From Saccharopolyspora soli (lineage in GTDB: Bacteria; Actinomycetota; Actinomycetes; Mycobacteriales; Pseudonocardiaceae): a stretch of 64,000 nucleotides of DNA. The stretch spans positions 186,001 to 250,000 of the forward strand of contig NZ_JALBWV010000001.1 of assembly GCF_022678645.1 (NCBI RefSeq), in the 5' to 3' direction. Below, one piece after another: positions 26,773 to 35,045 of the stretch. The translations under genes and the position numbers were made by a program. The notes under the pieces were generated by a model. That model was not told where the DNA came from. It was given only the letters and a program-made list of their open reading frames with translations, and made no database searches. Numbering within the stretch: the stretch's first letter is position 1; the number at the start of each line of letters is the position of its first letter.

Positions 26773-27486
26773 TCAAAGTCGGCCGTATTTCGCGTAGACG
26801 TCGGCGACCGGGACGCCGGCCTGCACCTCCTCCCGGACCTTGTCCTCGATGTCCTTCGCTTCCTCGGACTTCGCGAGCACTTCTTCGAGTGCGTCTTTGG
26901 GGATCACCAACACGCCGTCTTCATCGCCGAAGATCCAGTCACCTGGGTTGACCCGCACCTGGCTGCTGAGCGTGCCCGTCATCGAGACCGGCACCTCCAG
27001 GTCGTGGATCCTCGACCGCCGCAACGACTCGATCGGCGTCGTGTAGCGCGCGAAGACCGACAGGCCGTCGATCTCGCGCACCAGGCGACCGTCCCGGATG
27101 CCGCCGTCGATGACCACGCCGGTCGCCCCGCGAGCTCGGCTGGCGTTGCTCATCAGCTCGCCCCAGATACCGCTCTGGCGCTCGCCCGCGGCACCCACGA
27201 CCGCCACGCATCCCGCGTACATGTGGGTGAAGACCCCGAAGTCCGCCAGTTTCGCGTTCGGCGGCATCTCGCTGCGCTCCCGCATGTCCGGACTGGCCAT
27301 CACGGTGTACGCCGGTCCGGCCACCTGCATCGATCGGTCCAGGGGCGCGATCGCGAGGTCGAGGCACTGGTTCGGCAGCCCCAACTCGTCCATGATGTCG
27401 TACACCACGGCCGAGTACAGGCCCTTCAGCCGCTTCGCGCTCCGCGCGATCCCATCGGCGTCGGGTCGTGCGCTTGCGGTCGTCAT
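26773..27486 (-). CDS. RraA-family aldolase/decarboxylase
   Basis: A 237-residue member of the RraA/HMG-aldolase family: GERQSGIWGELMSNASRARG followed by GVVIDGGIRDGRLV supplies the metal-binding and catalytic residues of 4-hydroxy-4-methyl-2-oxoglutarate or 4-carboxy-4-hydroxy-2-oxoadipate aldolase. Directly downstream of a sugar-acid-dehydratase-like gene, it likely cleaves or decarboxylates the resulting 2-oxo acid. GGAGG precedes the ATG. It is the last gene of the sugar-type operon. Confidence 0.85.
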   Translation of the reverse strand: MTTASARPDADGIARSAKRLKGLYSAVVYDIMDELGLPNQCLDLAIAPLDRSMQVAGPAYTVMASPDMRERSEMPPNAKLADFGVFTHMYAGCVAVVGAAGERQSGIWGELMSNASRARGATGVVIDGGIRDGRLVREIDGLSVFARYTTPIESLRRSRIHDLEVPVSMTGTLSSQVRVNPGDWIFGDEDGVLVIPKDALEEVLAKSEEAKDIEDKVREEVQAGVPVADVYAKYGRL

Positions 27487-27499
27487 GTCCTGCCTCCCG

Positions 27500-28654
27500 T
27501 CACTCGAACAAGCTGTAACCGGACACGGCGTGCGCGCGCACGCCGTCCATGTCGAGTTCGACCCCGATACCCGGTGCATCGGGAAGGTCGATGTACCCGT
27601 CCTTGACGATGGAGCCGCCGTCCGGGCCCACCACGTAGCTGTCCCACACCTCCCGCTCCTCAAGCGCGTGCCACTCCTGCACCAGGAAGTTGGGGATCGC
27701 CGCGCACTGGTGCGAGGTGGCCATCGTGCCGAGCGGGGTGGAGACCAGGTGCGGCGCGAACGGGACGTAGTGCATCTCGGCGAGGTTGGCGATCTTCTTG
27801 CTCTCGGCCAGCCCACCGCACTTCGGCACGTCCGGCATCACCACGTCGACCGCGCCGCGTTCCAGCAGGTCCCGGAAACCCCAGCGGAGGTAGAGGTTCT
27901 CGCCCGCGCAGATCGGGGTGCGGGTCTGGGCGCGGACGCGGACCAGCGCGTCGATGTTCTCGGCCGGGATCGGCTCCTCCAACCACATCAGGTTGAACGG
28001 CTCCAACTCCCAGGCGATCCGGCAGGCGCTGGGCACGTCGTAGCGCGCGTGCATGTCGATGCACAGGTCGATGTCCGGGCCAACCGCTTCCCGGACCGCG
28101 GCGACCCGTTCGACCATCGTGCGCAGTTCGGCGGCGTTCAGCGTGTGGTTGAACTCGTCGAACTTCGCCGGGTGGCTCAGGTCGTCGATGTCGAACTTGA
28201 GCGCGGTGAAGCCCTCCTCGACCATCCGGCGGGCCCGGTCGGCGCAACCCGCGGCCGAACCGGCGGGGTCGTCCCCGTCGCCGCAGTCGGCGTAGAGCCT
28301 GATGCGGTCCCGGAACTTCCCGCCGAGCAGCCGGTACACCGGCAACCCGGCGGCCTTGCCAGCCAGATCCCACAGGGCCAGTTCGATCCCGCTCAGGGCG
28401 ATCACGAACACGCCAGCCTGCGGACCGGCGAACACGTGCCCGCGCCGGAGCTTCTCCCAGCAGCGCTCGACGTTTCGCGGATCCTCGCCGATCAGGTCGT
28501 CTTTGAGGGTGTGGATCAGGCCGACCACAGCCGCCGCTCCCGCATCGGGATTGGCCTCCCCGAATCCGCTGATGCCCTCATCGGTATCGATGCGCACCAA
28601 CGTGGCCTCACCGTGGTAAGCGACAACGGCCGTCGTGACGTTGACGATCCTCAT
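27500..28654 (-). CDS. Mandelate racemase/muconate lactonizing enzyme family dehydratase
   Basis: A 384-residue enolase-superfamily enzyme: capping domain about 1-120, then barrel ligands in CIDMHARYD (about 203-211), LEEPIP (about 231) and CAGENLY (about 257), with the C-terminal histidine in PFAPHLVSTPLG. The Asp-Met-His-Ala-Arg wording resembles galactonate/mannonate dehydratase-like subgroups, so a sugar-acid dehydratase role is likely. AGGTGG lies before the ATG at 28654. It follows the intergenic repeat at 28685-28852 and precedes the RraA gene by 13 bases. Confidence 0.86.
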   Translation of the reverse strand: MRIVNVTTAVVAYHGEATLVRIDTDEGISGFGEANPDAGAAAVVGLIHTLKDDLIGEDPRNVERCWEKLRRGHVFAGPQAGVFVIALSGIELALWDLAGKAAGLPVYRLLGGKFRDRIRLYADCGDGDDPAGSAAGCADRARRMVEEGFTALKFDIDDLSHPAKFDEFNHTLNAAELRTMVERVAAVREAVGPDIDLCIDMHARYDVPSACRIAWELEPFNLMWLEEPIPAENIDALVRVRAQTRTPICAGENLYLRWGFRDLLERGAVDVVMPDVPKCGGLAESKKIANLAEMHYVPFAPHLVSTPLGTMATSHQCAAIPNFLVQEWHALEEREVWDSYVVGPDGGSIVKDGYIDLPDAPGIGVELDMDGVRAHAVSGYSLFE

Positions 28655-28684
28655 GCTCCACCTTTCGAACAACCTGGCTCTGGA

Positions 28685-28852
28685 CTCGTTTTGCGTGGCG
28701 GCGCGGGTAGCGGAACCTCAGAAGCCATCTCGGTCCGGGATCCCCGACATCAGGTATGCCGATACACCACGTCGTGGCTGTCCTCCCGAGACGACCTCTG
28801 AGAACCCGCGGCGGTGCAAGCGCCTTGCATGGGCTAAGCGGCTGCGCCGCTT
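28685..28852 (+). repeat. Intergenic repeat family 2, copy C (structured)
   Basis: This stretch matches the reverse complement of 60382-60545, with identical blocks such as CTCGTTTTGCGTGGCGG near one end and GAACCCGCGGCGGTGCAAGC near the other. It can fold as nested stems: outer CTCAGA/TCTGAG (28717-28722, 28797-28802), inner TCTCGG/CCGAGA (28728-28733, 28786-28791), a small GTAT/ATAC hairpin (28754-28765) and a distal AAGCGG/CCGCTT hairpin (28836-28852). The other copy keeps the same stems with compensatory changes. It lies upstream of the dehydratase gene, between it and the SDR gene. Confidence 0.88.
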
Positions 28853-28864
28853 CAGAACAAGAAC

Positions 28865-29638
28865 TCAGGAGAGGAGTTGTCCGCCGGAGACGTTGATCTC
28901 GACGCCGACCGCGTGCTGAGCCCGGTCGGAGGCCAGGAAGACGACCCAGTTGGCCACGTCGTCGGCCTGCCCGACGCGGCCGATCAAGGTGCGCTCGCGG
29001 ACCCTGTCGTACGCGCCGGGCTGCGACATCCACCCCTGCGTCATCGGCGTTTCGATGTTGCCCGGCGAGACGCAGTTGACGTTGATGTTGTACGGCGCCG
29101 CGAACCGCGCCAAATCCTTGGTGTAGGACAGGATTCCGCCGAACGCCGCGTCGTAGCCGGGGATGCCCGCGCTCACCCCGTGCGCGGTGAACGAGCACAT
29201 GTTGACGATCTTGCCGTAGCGGCGCTCCATCATCTTCGGCAGCACGGTCTGGCAACCGAGGAAGACACCGGTCAGGTGCCCGTCGATCTGCCGGTGCCAT
29301 TCCGCGTCGTCGGTCTCCAGGTGCCCGCTGACCGGAGCTGGCGCCGGACCGGCGATGTTGCACAAGATGTCGATCTCGCCCAGGTCGCGCTCGACGGATC
29401 CGACGAGTTCCCGCCAGCCGTCGCGGCTGGTCACGTCGAGCGGATAAGCCCGGCACGAGCCCGATCCGCCGTCGAGTTCTCCGATCACCGCGGAGACACC
29501 GGCTTCGTTCAGGTCGGCACCGCCGACCCGCGCTCCCTCGGCTGCCAGCGTCGTCGCGACCGCCCGCGCCAGACCGGACGCGGCGCCGGTCACCACCGCC
29601 ACCTTGCCGTCGAGTGACAGATCCACGATTTCTCCCAT
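28865..29638 (-). CDS. SDR-fold protein with altered catalytic motifs
   Basis: A 257-residue short-chain dehydrogenase-fold protein. The cofactor motif reads TGAASGLA, where the last glycine of the usual TGxxxGxG is alanine. The active-site segment reads GYDAAFGG, so the lysine of YxxxK is phenylalanine; the usual NNAG motif reads CNIAG. The serine region is CSFTAHG. The remainder (CVSPGNIETPM, VFLASDRA, INVSGGQLL) is ordinary. It sits directly after the ABC permease genes, so a role in the sugar pathway is likely, but normal NAD(P)H redox chemistry is doubtful. ATG at 29638 has GGAGA upstream; an alternative start is 29674. Confidence 0.82.
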   Translation of the reverse strand: MGEIVDLSLDGKVAVVTGAASGLARAVATTLAAEGARVGGADLNEAGVSAVIGELDGGSGSCRAYPLDVTSRDGWRELVGSVERDLGEIDILCNIAGPAPAPVSGHLETDDAEWHRQIDGHLTGVFLGCQTVLPKMMERRYGKIVNMCSFTAHGVSAGIPGYDAAFGGILSYTKDLARFAAPYNINVNCVSPGNIETPMTQGWMSQPGAYDRVRERTLIGRVGQADDVANWVVFLASDRAQHAVGVEINVSGGQLLS

Positions 29639-29657
29639 CTTCTCCAGCCGTGCCGGG

Positions 29658-30542
29658 TCAGCCTCGAACCGCACCGGCGACGAGTCCCTTGACGAGATAG
29701 CTCTGCGCGAACCAGACGAACAGCAACGTCGGAACGACCATCAGGACACCGGCCGCCGACATCGGGCCCCAGTCGATGCCGAACTGGGTGACGAAGTTGG
29801 TCAGCCCGACCGGCAGGGTCTGGGCGGCCTCGCTGAAGGTCAGCGTGAGCGCGATCAGCAGATCGTTCCAGGTGAACAGGAACGTCAACACCGCGCTCGC
29901 GGCCAGCCCTGGGCCGATCAGCGGCGCCACGACCAGCACCAGCCGCTTGACCACGCCCGCTCCGTCGATCTCCGCGGACTCCTCGATCTCCCTGGGCAGG
30001 TCCTGGATGAAGGCCATCAGCAGCCAGATCGCGACCGGGAGTTTCGCGGCGGTGTGGGTGAGGATCAGCGCCCAGACCGAGTCCAGCATCCCGATCGAGG
30101 AGAACACCGCGAACAGTGGGATCGCGAAGGCGATGACCGGGATCATCCGCATCACCAGCAGCACGCCGACGATGACCTTGACGCCGGGCAACCGGATCCG
30201 CGCCAGCGCGTAGGCGGCGGGCAGCGCCAGGACCGTCACGAGCACGACCGTGGCCAGCGATACCACCACGGAGTTCACCAGGTAGTCGGCCATGTTGTAG
30301 TCGCTGAAGACCTTGATGTACTGGCTGAGCGTGACCGACTTCGGGATCAGTTCCACCGGCGTCGCGAAGATCTCGTCCGTCGTCCGCAGCGATGTCACGA
30401 TCAGCCACAGCAGTGGGAAGATCGACAGGAAGACCGTCCCGACGAGCACCACGTAGCGCGCCACCAGGCCCGCGTTCACCCGCCTGCCGCGGGTCAGCGC
30501 GGATCCCGTCGTGTTCCGGGTTTCGAAGGCCAGCTCGGTCAT
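29658..30542 (-). CDS. CUT1 ABC sugar permease (MalG-like)
   Basis: A 294-residue permease with six helices and the EAA loop EIEESAEIDGAGVVKRLVLVVAPL (about 190-215). It is the second membrane subunit of a carbohydrate-type ABC importer and its start overlaps the MalF-like stop (ATGA). No ATPase gene is present in this operon. Confidence 0.9.
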   Translation of the reverse strand: MTELAFETRNTTGSALTRGRRVNAGLVARYVVLVGTVFLSIFPLLWLIVTSLRTTDEIFATPVELIPKSVTLSQYIKVFSDYNMADYLVNSVVVSLATVVLVTVLALPAAYALARIRLPGVKVIVGVLLVMRMIPVIAFAIPLFAVFSSIGMLDSVWALILTHTAAKLPVAIWLLMAFIQDLPREIEESAEIDGAGVVKRLVLVVAPLIGPGLAASAVLTFLFTWNDLLIALTLTFSEAAQTLPVGLTNFVTQFGIDWGPMSAAGVLMVVPTLLFVWFAQSYLVKGLVAGAVRG

Positions 30543-31444
30543 GTCAACGCCCTCCGCGCGGTCAGCCAGGGAATCCCGTACAGCAGTGCCAGGAGGATCA
30601 GCGAGATCACCAGGGCGACGTAGGAAACCGCTGCCGCATGGCCGAAATCGACGCTCTGGAACGCCAGTTTGTACGCCTCGACGGTCAGCAGGTTCGACGC
30701 GTTGCCCGGCCCGCCCTGGGTCATCAACCAGACCACGTCGAAGGTTCGGAACAGATCGATGATCCGGATCATCAGCGCGATCACGATCACCGGTCGCACC
30801 AGCGGCAGGATGACCGACCAGAACGTCCGCCAGCTGGACGCGCCGTCGATCGCCGCCGCCTCCACCGGCTCCTTGGGAACCGCCTGCAGTCCGGCGAGGA
30901 ACAGCAGGACCAGCAACGGAGTGTTCTGCCAGGCGCTGGCGATGATGATCGACACCAGCGCCCAGCCGGGATCGGACAGCCACGGGATCACCGGGAGGCC
31001 GACCGCCTTCAGCACGCCGTCGATCAGGCCGTACTGCTCGTTGAACAACCAGCGGAAGTTCAACCCCACCACCGCCGGGGCCACCATCGGCGGGATCAGC
31101 AGCAGCGTCCGCGCCGGGCGCAACCCGCGCAGCTTGCTGTTGAGCAGTACGGCGATCGCCATCCCGGCCACGCATTCCACCAGCAGCGACACCACCGTGA
31201 ACACCACCTGGTTGCGCAGCGTCGGCCCGAACGACATGCCGGTGAACACGTCGAGGTAGTTGCCGAATCCGACGAAATCACTGTTGGTCGCATCGAGATC
31301 CCACCGGAAGAAGCTCTTGACGAGCGAAAAACCCAGCGGGTAAAGGAAAACCGCCAGCATGAGCAGCAGTGCTGGCACGGCCAGCGCGTATCCGCTCAGC
31401 CACGCGGGACGACCGCGCGACCGCTGCGGAGCAGTCGTCGTCAT
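30539..31444 (-). CDS. CUT1 ABC sugar permease (MalF-like)
   Basis: A 301-residue permease with six predicted helices and the coupling loop VEAAAIDGASSWRTFWSVILPLV (about 210-232), typical of MalF/UgpA. It pairs with the permease at 29658-30542 and the lipoprotein at 31447-32754; its start lies 3 bases past the lipoprotein stop. Confidence 0.9.
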   Translation of the reverse strand: MTTTAPQRSRGRPAWLSGYALAVPALLLMLAVFLYPLGFSLVKSFFRWDLDATNSDFVGFGNYLDVFTGMSFGPTLRNQVVFTVVSLLVECVAGMAIAVLLNSKLRGLRPARTLLLIPPMVAPAVVGLNFRWLFNEQYGLIDGVLKAVGLPVIPWLSDPGWALVSIIIASAWQNTPLLVLLFLAGLQAVPKEPVEAAAIDGASSWRTFWSVILPLVRPVIVIALMIRIIDLFRTFDVVWLMTQGGPGNASNLLTVEAYKLAFQSVDFGHAAAVSYVALVISLILLALLYGIPWLTARRALT

Positions 31445-31446
31445 GA

Positions 31447-32754
31447 TCAGCGCACCGTCCCTTCCTGCCGCAGGATCCGGGTGCTCTCCCTAGCGGCGGC
31501 GTCCAGGGCGGCCTTCGGGCTCAGCTGGTCGCTCAACGCGCTCTGCACGGCGGTCTGCACCACCGTGGACACCTTGTCGAAGCCGGGAACTTTGGGCCAT
31601 TCCTTGCCGTTCTCGATCGTCGTCCGCAGGTCTTCGAGCCACTTGCGCTCCGCGCCCCCGGACTCGTTGGTGACCTGTTCGGCGATGCTCCGGCGGCTGG
31701 GGTAGTACTTGAACTTCTGGTACTGCTCGACCAGGGCGTTCGGGCTGACGGTGAACTTGATGAATTCGGCGGCGGCCTCCTTCTTCGCGGAGAACCGGTT
31801 GATCGCCATCGCGTGCGCGATCGCGCAGGAGATGCCGGTCCGGTAGCTGGCCAGCGGCGCGGTGCCGAACTTGCCAGCGGTCTTGGCCGACGACGGGTCC
31901 CCGTAGGTCGCATACGCCCCCGGCCAGTCGAAGACGGTCGCGCAGATCTCGTTGGAGAAGTTGGCCGAGTTCTCGTTCCACTGGTACGTGACGGAATCGG
32001 CGGGCACGACTTCGTAGCGCTTGATCAGGTCGCGGTAGAAGGTCAGCGCTTCCACGCCCGCCGGGGAGTTGAACGCGACGTTGTTGTCCGCGTCGAGCCA
32101 GTCGCCCCCGGCCTGCCAGAGGAAGTCGGCGAACTGCCGTTGCGCGGGGTCGCCCGAGCCGGGCAGGACCAGCCCGTACCGATCGCCGCCGGTGAGCTTG
32201 CGGCCCACGTCGATCAGCTCGTCCCAGGTTTTGGCGGGCTGGATCGAGTGCGCCGCGTACAGATCGGTCCGGTAGTACTGCGAACGTGAGTCCATGTTCC
32301 GCGGGATCGCCGCCAGCTGCCCGTTCGCGGAGTTGGTGAGTGCGGCCAGCGACACCGGGAAGAAGTCCGCCAGGTCGGCGTCCGTGAAAAACCTGTTGAG
32401 CGGCTCGAAATGGGGAAAGAACGCGCCGATCTGCGCGGTGTGCGTGCTGTAGACGTCGTACTGCGCGCTGCGTGCCGCCGAGAGCGTGATCTCCTTCGAC
32501 AGCAGCGGGGTGAATTGCAGCAGGTCGTAGTTGACGGTGATGCCGGTCCGCGCCCGGAACTCGGCCGCCATCTTCGCCCAGTACGGCGGATAGCTGGTGC
32601 CACCGGTGATGAGCAGCGCGTTGATCTCGTCGGCACCCGCCTCGTCGGCTGCTGTCGAGCACGCGGACAACAACGGAGCGGCACTCAACAGCGCCATCGA
32701 TCTGCCCAGGAAATCACGTCTGCTCAGGGCGCTCGCATGGTGCGTACCTCGCAT
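31447..32754 (-). CDS. Sugar-type ABC substrate-binding lipoprotein (Tat-like signal)
   Basis: A 435-residue binding protein. The N-terminus has SRRDFLGRS followed by a hydrophobic stretch and the lipobox LLSACS, suggesting export by the Tat pathway and lipid anchoring. The mature part has the two-lobe pattern of CUT1 binding proteins (INALLITGGTSYPPYWAKMA, LYAAHSIQPAKTWDELIDVGRKL, AINRFSAKKEAAAEFIKF). AGGAGG precedes the ATG. It is the first gene of the minus-strand operon and diverges from the GntR regulator gene. The ligand is unknown; downstream enzymes point to a sugar or sugar acid. Confidence 0.88.
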   Translation of the reverse strand: MRGTHHASALSRRDFLGRSMALLSAAPLLSACSTAADEAGADEINALLITGGTSYPPYWAKMAAEFRARTGITVNYDLLQFTPLLSKEITLSAARSAQYDVYSTHTAQIGAFFPHFEPLNRFFTDADLADFFPVSLAALTNSANGQLAAIPRNMDSRSQYYRTDLYAAHSIQPAKTWDELIDVGRKLTGGDRYGLVLPGSGDPAQRQFADFLWQAGGDWLDADNNVAFNSPAGVEALTFYRDLIKRYEVVPADSVTYQWNENSANFSNEICATVFDWPGAYATYGDPSSAKTAGKFGTAPLASYRTGISCAIAHAMAINRFSAKKEAAAEFIKFTVSPNALVEQYQKFKYYPSRRSIAEQVTNESGGAERKWLEDLRTTIENGKEWPKVPGFDKVSTVVQTAVQSALSDQLSPKAALDAAARESTRILRQEGTVR

Positions 32755-32993
32755 ACCAAAACCTCCTCGTTGAGGTCTTGCCGCTGCCTTCGCGTAATCG
32801 GGTCGCCTCCGCCAGCGCCCGGTCGAGCTGCCCGGTACTGCTGGTGGGGGAGCGCCAGCAGGTCACCTCGGCGTCCCGCCGACGCCGTGGCGGGCCGAGA
32901 TCTGGAACCGAACGAGTCGAAGTTGGACGGCCGAAGGGCGGAATCTCGCGGGGAAATCGGAAAACCGTGCTGTAGTTCCCAACGATGGGTTTA

Positions 32994-33006
32994 CTTGTCC
33001 GATAAG
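32994..33006. promoter_or_regulatory. Candidate GntR (FadR-type) operator
   Basis: CTTGTCCGATAAG is an inverted repeat with one mismatched pair around a central base, in the AT-rich stretch between the divergent lipoprotein and GntR genes. FadR-type GntR regulators commonly bind short palindromes of this kind next to their own gene. It lies 27 bases before the GntR start, so it would allow autoregulation. Confidence 0.45.
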
Positions 33007-33032
33007 CTGATGACATGCCTAGGAGACAAGAG

Positions 33033-33773
33033 ATGCCGGATGGTGTCAAGCTCCGCACTCTCCCGACCCAGGTGGCGGCGCTGCTGACCCGGCGGATCGT
33101 GGACGGCGAGTTCTCCGACGGACTGGCGCCGTCAGAGCTCGAAATCTCCCAGGAGTTCGGCGTCTCCCGCGTGGTGGCCCGCGATGCGCTCAAGATGCTT
33201 GCCGCGCTGGACATCGTGGAGATCTCCCAAGGCCGCCGCGTCGTCGTCCGGCCGCAGGCCGAATGGGACTACCTGGATCCGCTGCTCGCCGAATGGTTGC
33301 CCCCCGAGCACGTCGACGAACTGCTCGGGGAGTTGCACCAGATGCGGGTGCTGCTGGAGCCGGAACTGGCCGCGATGGCCGCCACCAGCATCACCGACGA
33401 GACCCTGGCCAGGCTCCAGGAGGACCTGGACCGGATGGCCGACCTGGAGTCCGATCCGGACCACTACCTCGACGCCGACCACGAGTTCCACATGCAGATC
33501 TGCCGCGCGGCGAACAACCGGATCCTCGACCGGATCATGTACTCCGCGCGGTGGCTGCTCACCGCCAGCCGACGGGTGACCAACGAGGCCCCCGATAGCC
33601 TGCGCCGGGCAACCTCGGCCCATGCCCAGATCTTCGCGGCGCTGCAGTCGCGGGACCCAGAAGCTGCCAGGGCGGCGATGCGTTCGCACCTCCAGCGGAA
33701 CTTCCCGATCCTCGCGGAACAGAAGCGCAAGCACGGGCGGGCCAAAAGACCGGCTCGCTCAGCAAGGCAGTAA
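33033..33773 (+). CDS. GntR-family regulator, FadR/FCD type
   Basis: A 246-residue regulator: winged helix about 5-70 (VAALLTRRIVDGEF, ELEISQEFGVSRVVARDALKML) and an all-helical FCD ligand domain with the usual metal-binding residues in DADHEFHMQICRAANN and ATSAHAQIFAAL. The ATG at 33033 is preferred because AGGAG lies 7 bases upstream; an ATG at 33015 has none. It faces the sugar-type operon and most likely represses it and itself, responding to a sugar acid. Confidence 0.88.
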   Translation: MPDGVKLRTLPTQVAALLTRRIVDGEFSDGLAPSELEISQEFGVSRVVARDALKMLAALDIVEISQGRRVVVRPQAEWDYLDPLLAEWLPPEHVDELLGELHQMRVLLEPELAAMAATSITDETLARLQEDLDRMADLESDPDHYLDADHEFHMQICRAANNRILDRIMYSARWLLTASRRVTNEAPDSLRRATSAHAQIFAALQSRDPEAARAAMRSHLQRNFPILAEQKRKHGRAKRPARSARQ

Positions 33774-33816
33774 CTCGGCTCCTCGATGTCCGAAACCGAC
33801 GGGAAGGCGGAAAAGC

Positions 33817-34953
33817 ATGGCGGGGAACGGGAGAACGGAGCCGATCCGGCTCGGGCTGATCGGAACCGGGCTGGCCGTCGCGCAGTTGCACTGGAAGGCG
33901 CTGCGGCAGCTCACCGACCGGTTCGTCGTCACGGCGTTCGCCGATCGGTCCGCCCGCCAGGGCGAGCACTTCTCGTCCTACAGCGGCGTCGACCTGGCCG
34001 ACTTCACCGCCGACTACCACCAGCTGCTGGCCCGCGACGACGTGGAGGCGGTGCTGATCTCGGTGCCGATTCCGGACCTCTACCAGGTAGCGAAGGACTC
34101 GCTGGCCGCTGGCAAGCACGTGGTCTGCGAGAAGCCGACCGGCACCGACGAGCGGCAGGCGCGGCAGTTCCTGGCGCTGGCCGACGAGTACCCGGACCGG
34201 ACGATCCTGATCGGGGAGAACTTCTTCTACCGCGACGACATCCGCTTCGCGCGTGCCCTGCTCGACGACGACGCCATCGGCGAGGTGCACCTGATGGCCT
34301 GGCGGGTGGCCGGGCAGATCGTGCCGCAGGAGGGCAGGTTCAACGGGACGCCCTGGCGGCTGCGACCGCAGTACCGCGGCGGCATGCACCTGGACATCGG
34401 CATCCACCACATCGCCCAGATCCGGATGCTCTGCGGTGATCCCGTCCGGGCCCACGGCGCGGTCCAGTGGGCCAACAGCACGATCGACTCGCCCTCGGAC
34501 CTGACGCTGAACCTGGTCTTCGCCAGCGGCGCCATCGGCAACTACACGGCCAGCTACCCGGAGATCGCGATCCCACCGGAACCCAACGACATGCGGCTGT
34601 ACGGCACGGAAGGCGTGCTGACCCTGGACGAGACGAACGCGCAACGCCGGGTGACGCTGATCCGCCCCGACGGGACGACGGAGACCAACCTCTTCCGCGG
34701 GATGGACAACGGCTACTACAACGAACTCAGCAACTTCGCCGACGCGATCCGACACGGCGCCGAGGTCGTCGGGACGATCCAGCAGAGCGTCACGAACATG
34801 CTGGTCATCCTGCGAGCAATGGATTCGGCCGAACAGGGCGTGGTGACATCGCTGGCCGACGCCAGTCCCGGCGGCGTGCCGCTGTGGCGACCGCACGGAG
34901 CGACCGGCCTGTTCGACGGCCTACCCGGTGAACGCGCCGCGACTCCGGCCTAG
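33817..34953 (+). CDS. Gfo/Idh/MocA-family oxidoreductase
   Basis: A 378-residue NAD(P)-dependent oxidoreductase: Rossmann motif LGLIGTGLAVAQLHWKAL (about 12-29), CEKPTG (about 103) with the catalytic lysine, and GGMHLDIGIHHIAQIR (about 185-200) with the conserved Asp and His. Such enzymes oxidise or epimerise sugars and inositols. It follows the GntR gene by 43 bases, so it probably belongs to the same regulon as the sugar-type importer and could provide the first oxidation. AAGGCGG lies before the ATG. Confidence 0.87.
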   Translation: MAGNGRTEPIRLGLIGTGLAVAQLHWKALRQLTDRFVVTAFADRSARQGEHFSSYSGVDLADFTADYHQLLARDDVEAVLISVPIPDLYQVAKDSLAAGKHVVCEKPTGTDERQARQFLALADEYPDRTILIGENFFYRDDIRFARALLDDDAIGEVHLMAWRVAGQIVPQEGRFNGTPWRLRPQYRGGMHLDIGIHHIAQIRMLCGDPVRAHGAVQWANSTIDSPSDLTLNLVFASGAIGNYTASYPEIAIPPEPNDMRLYGTEGVLTLDETNAQRRVTLIRPDGTTETNLFRGMDNGYYNELSNFADAIRHGAEVVGTIQQSVTNMLVILRAMDSAEQGVVTSLADASPGGVPLWRPHGATGLFDGLPGERAATPA

Positions 34954-34990
34954 GAACCGTTTCCGCAGCTGTGGCCAGCGAAGCGGGCTG

Positions 34991-35040
34991 GCGTCGTGAG
35001 TGGCTATGGCCGTTCTAGCGGCCAAAAACACTCACGACGC
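34991..35040. terminator. Bidirectional terminator between convergent genes
   Basis: Perfect outer arms GCGTCGTGAGTG / CACTCACGACGC (34991-35002, 35029-35040) enclose an inner TGGCCG/CGGCCA stem and an A-run. It lies 38 bases after one gene and 6 bases from the stop of the convergent IclR gene. Both strands would terminate here. Confidence 0.7.
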
Positions 35041-35045
35041 CCTGC

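Noticed and set aside
28635-28919. Small protein encoded across repeat copy C, similar to a frame in copy D
   Set aside because: The frames share short Arg-rich segments only because the DNA elements are homologous; neither has a good start or a stop at the element end, and the stems explain the conservation better.
29604-30623. Long plus-strand frame opposite the MalG permease gene
   Set aside because: Composition of repeated Asp/Arg/His is that of an antisense frame; the permease motifs on the minus strand are clear.
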